Positions 5,255-6,488 of a stretch of 6,488 nucleotides of DNA are shown here, one piece after another. The stretch covers positions 1 through 6,488 of the forward strand of contig JASIEN010000050.1 in the NCBI GenBank assembly GCA_030045935.1, in the 5' to 3' direction. Source of the stretch: Candidatus Sulfotelmatobacter sp. Its GTDB lineage: Bacteria > Acidobacteriota > Terriglobia > Terriglobales > Acidobacteriaceae. Below the pieces are notes generated by a model that was not told the DNA's origin, searched no databases, and saw nothing but the letters and a program-made list of their open reading frames with translations. Positions within the stretch are counted from its first letter, which is position 1; each line of letters opens with the position of its first letter. The position numbers and the translations under genes are program-made.

Positions 5255-5806
5255 ATGACGGAACTCAAGGTGCTACTTACGCGCGACCAGATTCAGAAAC
5301 GGGTGGCGGAACTGGGGGCGGAAATCACCCGCGACTTCGCCGGACAGTCAATTATTCTGGTCGGCGTGTTGAAAGGGTCGGCAATCTTTCTGGCGGATCT
5401 TGCGCGCCAGATCAAGCTGGACGCCACATTTGACTTTATTGGGGTTACCAGTTACGGCAATCGCCCGCATCCCACCCAGGAACTGAAGAGCGGCTGGGAC
5501 TCGACCGGCGAAGTAAAGCTGACCAAAGATGTCGATCAGACGATGAAAGACAAAAACGTAATTGTGGTCGAAGACATTCTGGATACGGGGCTGACCTTAA
5601 CGGTGCTGAAAAAGCTCCTGCTGGCGCATCAGCCGAAAAGGCTGAAGATTGCCGCTCTTCTCGACAAGCCCTCGCGTCGCAAGCTGCCGCTGCAAGGCGA
5701 CTATGTGGGCTTTACCATTCCCGACGAATTCGTTGTCGGCTACGGCCTCGATTATGCCGAGCGCTATCGCAATCTGTCGGATGTCTGCGTCATCCCTCGT
5801 GAGTAG
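5255..5806 (+). CDS. hpt: Hypoxanthine (guanine) phosphoribosyltransferase
   Basis: This 183-residue purine-salvage enzyme joins hypoxanthine or guanine to PRPP to give IMP or GMP in the cytoplasm. VGVLKGSAIFLADLAR (36-51) holds the LKGS pyrophosphate loop. The active-site flexible loop starts at VTSYGNR (64-70). VIVVEDILDTGLTL (102-115) is the PRPP-binding motif, with Glu106, Asp107 and Asp110. ALLDKPSRRK (134-143) provides the purine-binding Lys138, and PDEFVVGYGLDYAERYRNL (156-174) the C-terminal base-binding segment. Compared with the common SYGSSTKSSGEVK pattern, the flexible loop (66-88) is about ten residues longer. ATG 5255 gives the usual N-terminus (LLTRDQIQKRVAELG). It is divergent from the hydrolase and followed after 73 bases by the GAF gene. 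Confidence 0.95.
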   Translation: MTELKVLLTRDQIQKRVAELGAEITRDFAGQSIILVGVLKGSAIFLADLARQIKLDATFDFIGVTSYGNRPHPTQELKSGWDSTGEVKLTKDVDQTMKDKNVIVVEDILDTGLTLTVLKKLLLAHQPKRLKIAALLDKPSRRKLPLQGDYVGFTIPDEFVVGYGLDYAERYRNLSDVCVIPRE

Positions 5807-5816
5807 CCGTTGCTGA

Positions 5817-5855
5817 GTACCGAGCACTCAGTACCTCGTACCCAGTACTCGGTGC
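5817..5855 (+). repeat. GAGTAC-type repeat and hairpin between hpt and the GAF gene, right copy
   Basis: Bases 5817-5828 can pair with 5844-5855: 12 positions with one G-T pair and one C-A mismatch, around a 15-base loop. Short related units (GTACC, CAGTACC, CGTACCC, CAGTACTC) recur inside it. TACCCAGTACTC (5839-5850) is the exact reverse complement of 5052-5063. No T tract follows, so a normal intrinsic terminator is unlikely, though it could still limit read-through from hpt. Confidence 0.6.
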
Positions 5856-5871
5856 GCTGACTGCTATCATA

Positions 5872-5876
5872 GGAGG
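5872..5876 (+). promoter_or_regulatory. Shine-Dalgarno GGAGG fixing the GAF-gene start
   Basis: GGAGG lies 3 bases before ATG 5880, somewhat close but with perfect complementarity to the 16S rRNA tail. A TATCAT hexamer (5865-5870) just upstream resembles a -10 box. If used as one, it would place the transcript start inside or past this site, so the two readings conflict. Confidence 0.55.
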
Positions 5877-5879
5877 TTG

Positions 5880-6488
5880 ATGGGGTCCGCTCTAACCAGA
5901 CAGGAAACACAACTTCACATCGAGCCGTTGCTGCTCGAGGTCGCCGACGTGCTGGCGACATCGCTCGACTTGGATACCACTCTGCGGCGCGTGGCCGAGG
6001 TCGTGCGTAAAGTCATCGATTACGAGATTTTCGCCATCCTGCTGCTCAACGAAAAAACTCACGAGCTGCGTTTTCGTTTTCAGGTTGGCTATCCGCACGA
6101 AATCGCCGAGAAAGCGCGAATAAAGGTAGGCGCGGGAGTCGTGGGCCAAGCCGTGGAGTTGCGCCAGGCCATCCTCATCGATGACGTAACCCAGGACCCC
6201 AGATATATTCCTGCGGTTCCCAATGTGCGCTCGGAACTGGCGGTTCCGCTCATAACCAATAACCGCGTTATTGGCGTCATCGATCTCGAGGCGCGCCATC
6301 CGGGTTATTTCAACGAGGAGCATATGCGGCTGCTCACGCTGATCGCTTCGCGCATGGCAGCCGGCATCGAGAACGCTCAACTCTACACCCGCACCACCAA
6401 GCAGGCGCGCATTCTGTTGTTGCTGAACGAGATTGCCCGGGAGCTGTCCTCGATCCTCAATCTCGACGAACTTTTCGGCCGCATTGCC
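5880..6488 (+). CDS. GAF-domain sensor protein, 5' part (cut by window end)
   Basis: The frame is open from ATG 5880 to the window edge (203 codons), so the product is longer. There is no signal peptide or membrane segment, so it is cytoplasmic. Residues 15-165 form one GAF domain: LLLEVADVLATSLDLDTTLRRVAEVV leads in, followed by YEIFAILLLNEKTHELRFRFQVGYP, GAGVVGQAVELRQAILIDDV, the D-P-R-Y segment, SELAVPLITNNRVIGVIDLEA and the closing helix LLTLIASRMAAGIENAQLY. A helical linker then leads to LLNEIARELSSILNLDELFGRIA, which looks like the start of a second GAF domain. Such tandem GAF proteins often end in a SpoIIE-type phosphatase, histidine kinase or GGDEF domain; which one cannot be seen. 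I cannot name its ligand. The gene follows hpt after 73 bases with a hairpin between, so a separate promoter is plausible. Confidence 0.88.
   Translation, partial: MGSALTRQETQLHIEPLLLEVADVLATSLDLDTTLRRVAEVVRKVIDYEIFAILLLNEKTHELRFRFQVGYPHEIAEKARIKVGAGVVGQAVELRQAILIDDVTQDPRYIPAVPNVRSELAVPLITNNRVIGVIDLEARHPGYFNEEHMRLLTLIASRMAAGIENAQLYTRTTKQARILLLLNEIARELSSILNLDELFGRIA

Noticed and set aside
5892..6380. 162-codon minus-strand frame opposite the GAF gene
   Set aside because: The plus strand encodes a clear GAF domain with a Shine-Dalgarno sequence and stays open to the window edge. The antisense frame has no recognisable domain.

Overview
The window (6,488 bases, roughly 58-60% GC by eye) looks like chromosomal housekeeping DNA from an Acidobacteriota-type bacterium, possibly near the Koribacter group. 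This placement is inference. It rests on the protein styles (a BshB1-type deacetylase with an unusual AHRDD motif, a two-GAF-type sensor start, short receiver proteins) and on intergenic palindromes of the CGGCTGAAGCCG / GGGCACGGCTTTAGCC kind that I associate with that phylum. No phage, transposase, CRISPR, tRNA or rRNA sequence is visible.

Layout. (1) 3-320 (+): the 3' part of a small receiver-like protein, followed by a clear intrinsic terminator at 343-370. (2) 430-2659 (+): a compact three-gene run of a short-chain polyprenyl diphosphate synthase (ispA type), a GNAT acetyltransferase that overlaps it by one base, and a bacillithiol-type deacetylase (bshB1). (3) 2675-4127 (-): an unrecognised 254-residue protein encoded 10 bases behind a class I O-methyltransferase, convergent with group 2. 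(4) 4270-4986 (-): a UPF0173-type metal-dependent hydrolase of the metallo-beta-lactamase fold. (5) 5255-5806 (+): hypoxanthine phosphoribosyltransferase, divergent from the hydrolase. (6) 5880 to the window end (+): the start of a GAF-domain sensor protein, cut by the edge.

The genes serve different branches of metabolism: isoprenoid precursors, low-molecular-weight thiol synthesis, purine salvage and signalling. I see no single new multigene system. The structure not explained by coding is in the gaps. Two bipartite palindromic elements lie in opposite orientation on either side of the hydrolase gene. A 47-base foldable element with a perfect 9-bp arm follows that gene. A 12-base inverted repeat of GAGTAC type brackets hpt. 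Both ispA and hpt have a -10-like hexamer 8-9 bases before the ATG and no Shine-Dalgarno sequence, which suggests leaderless mRNAs.
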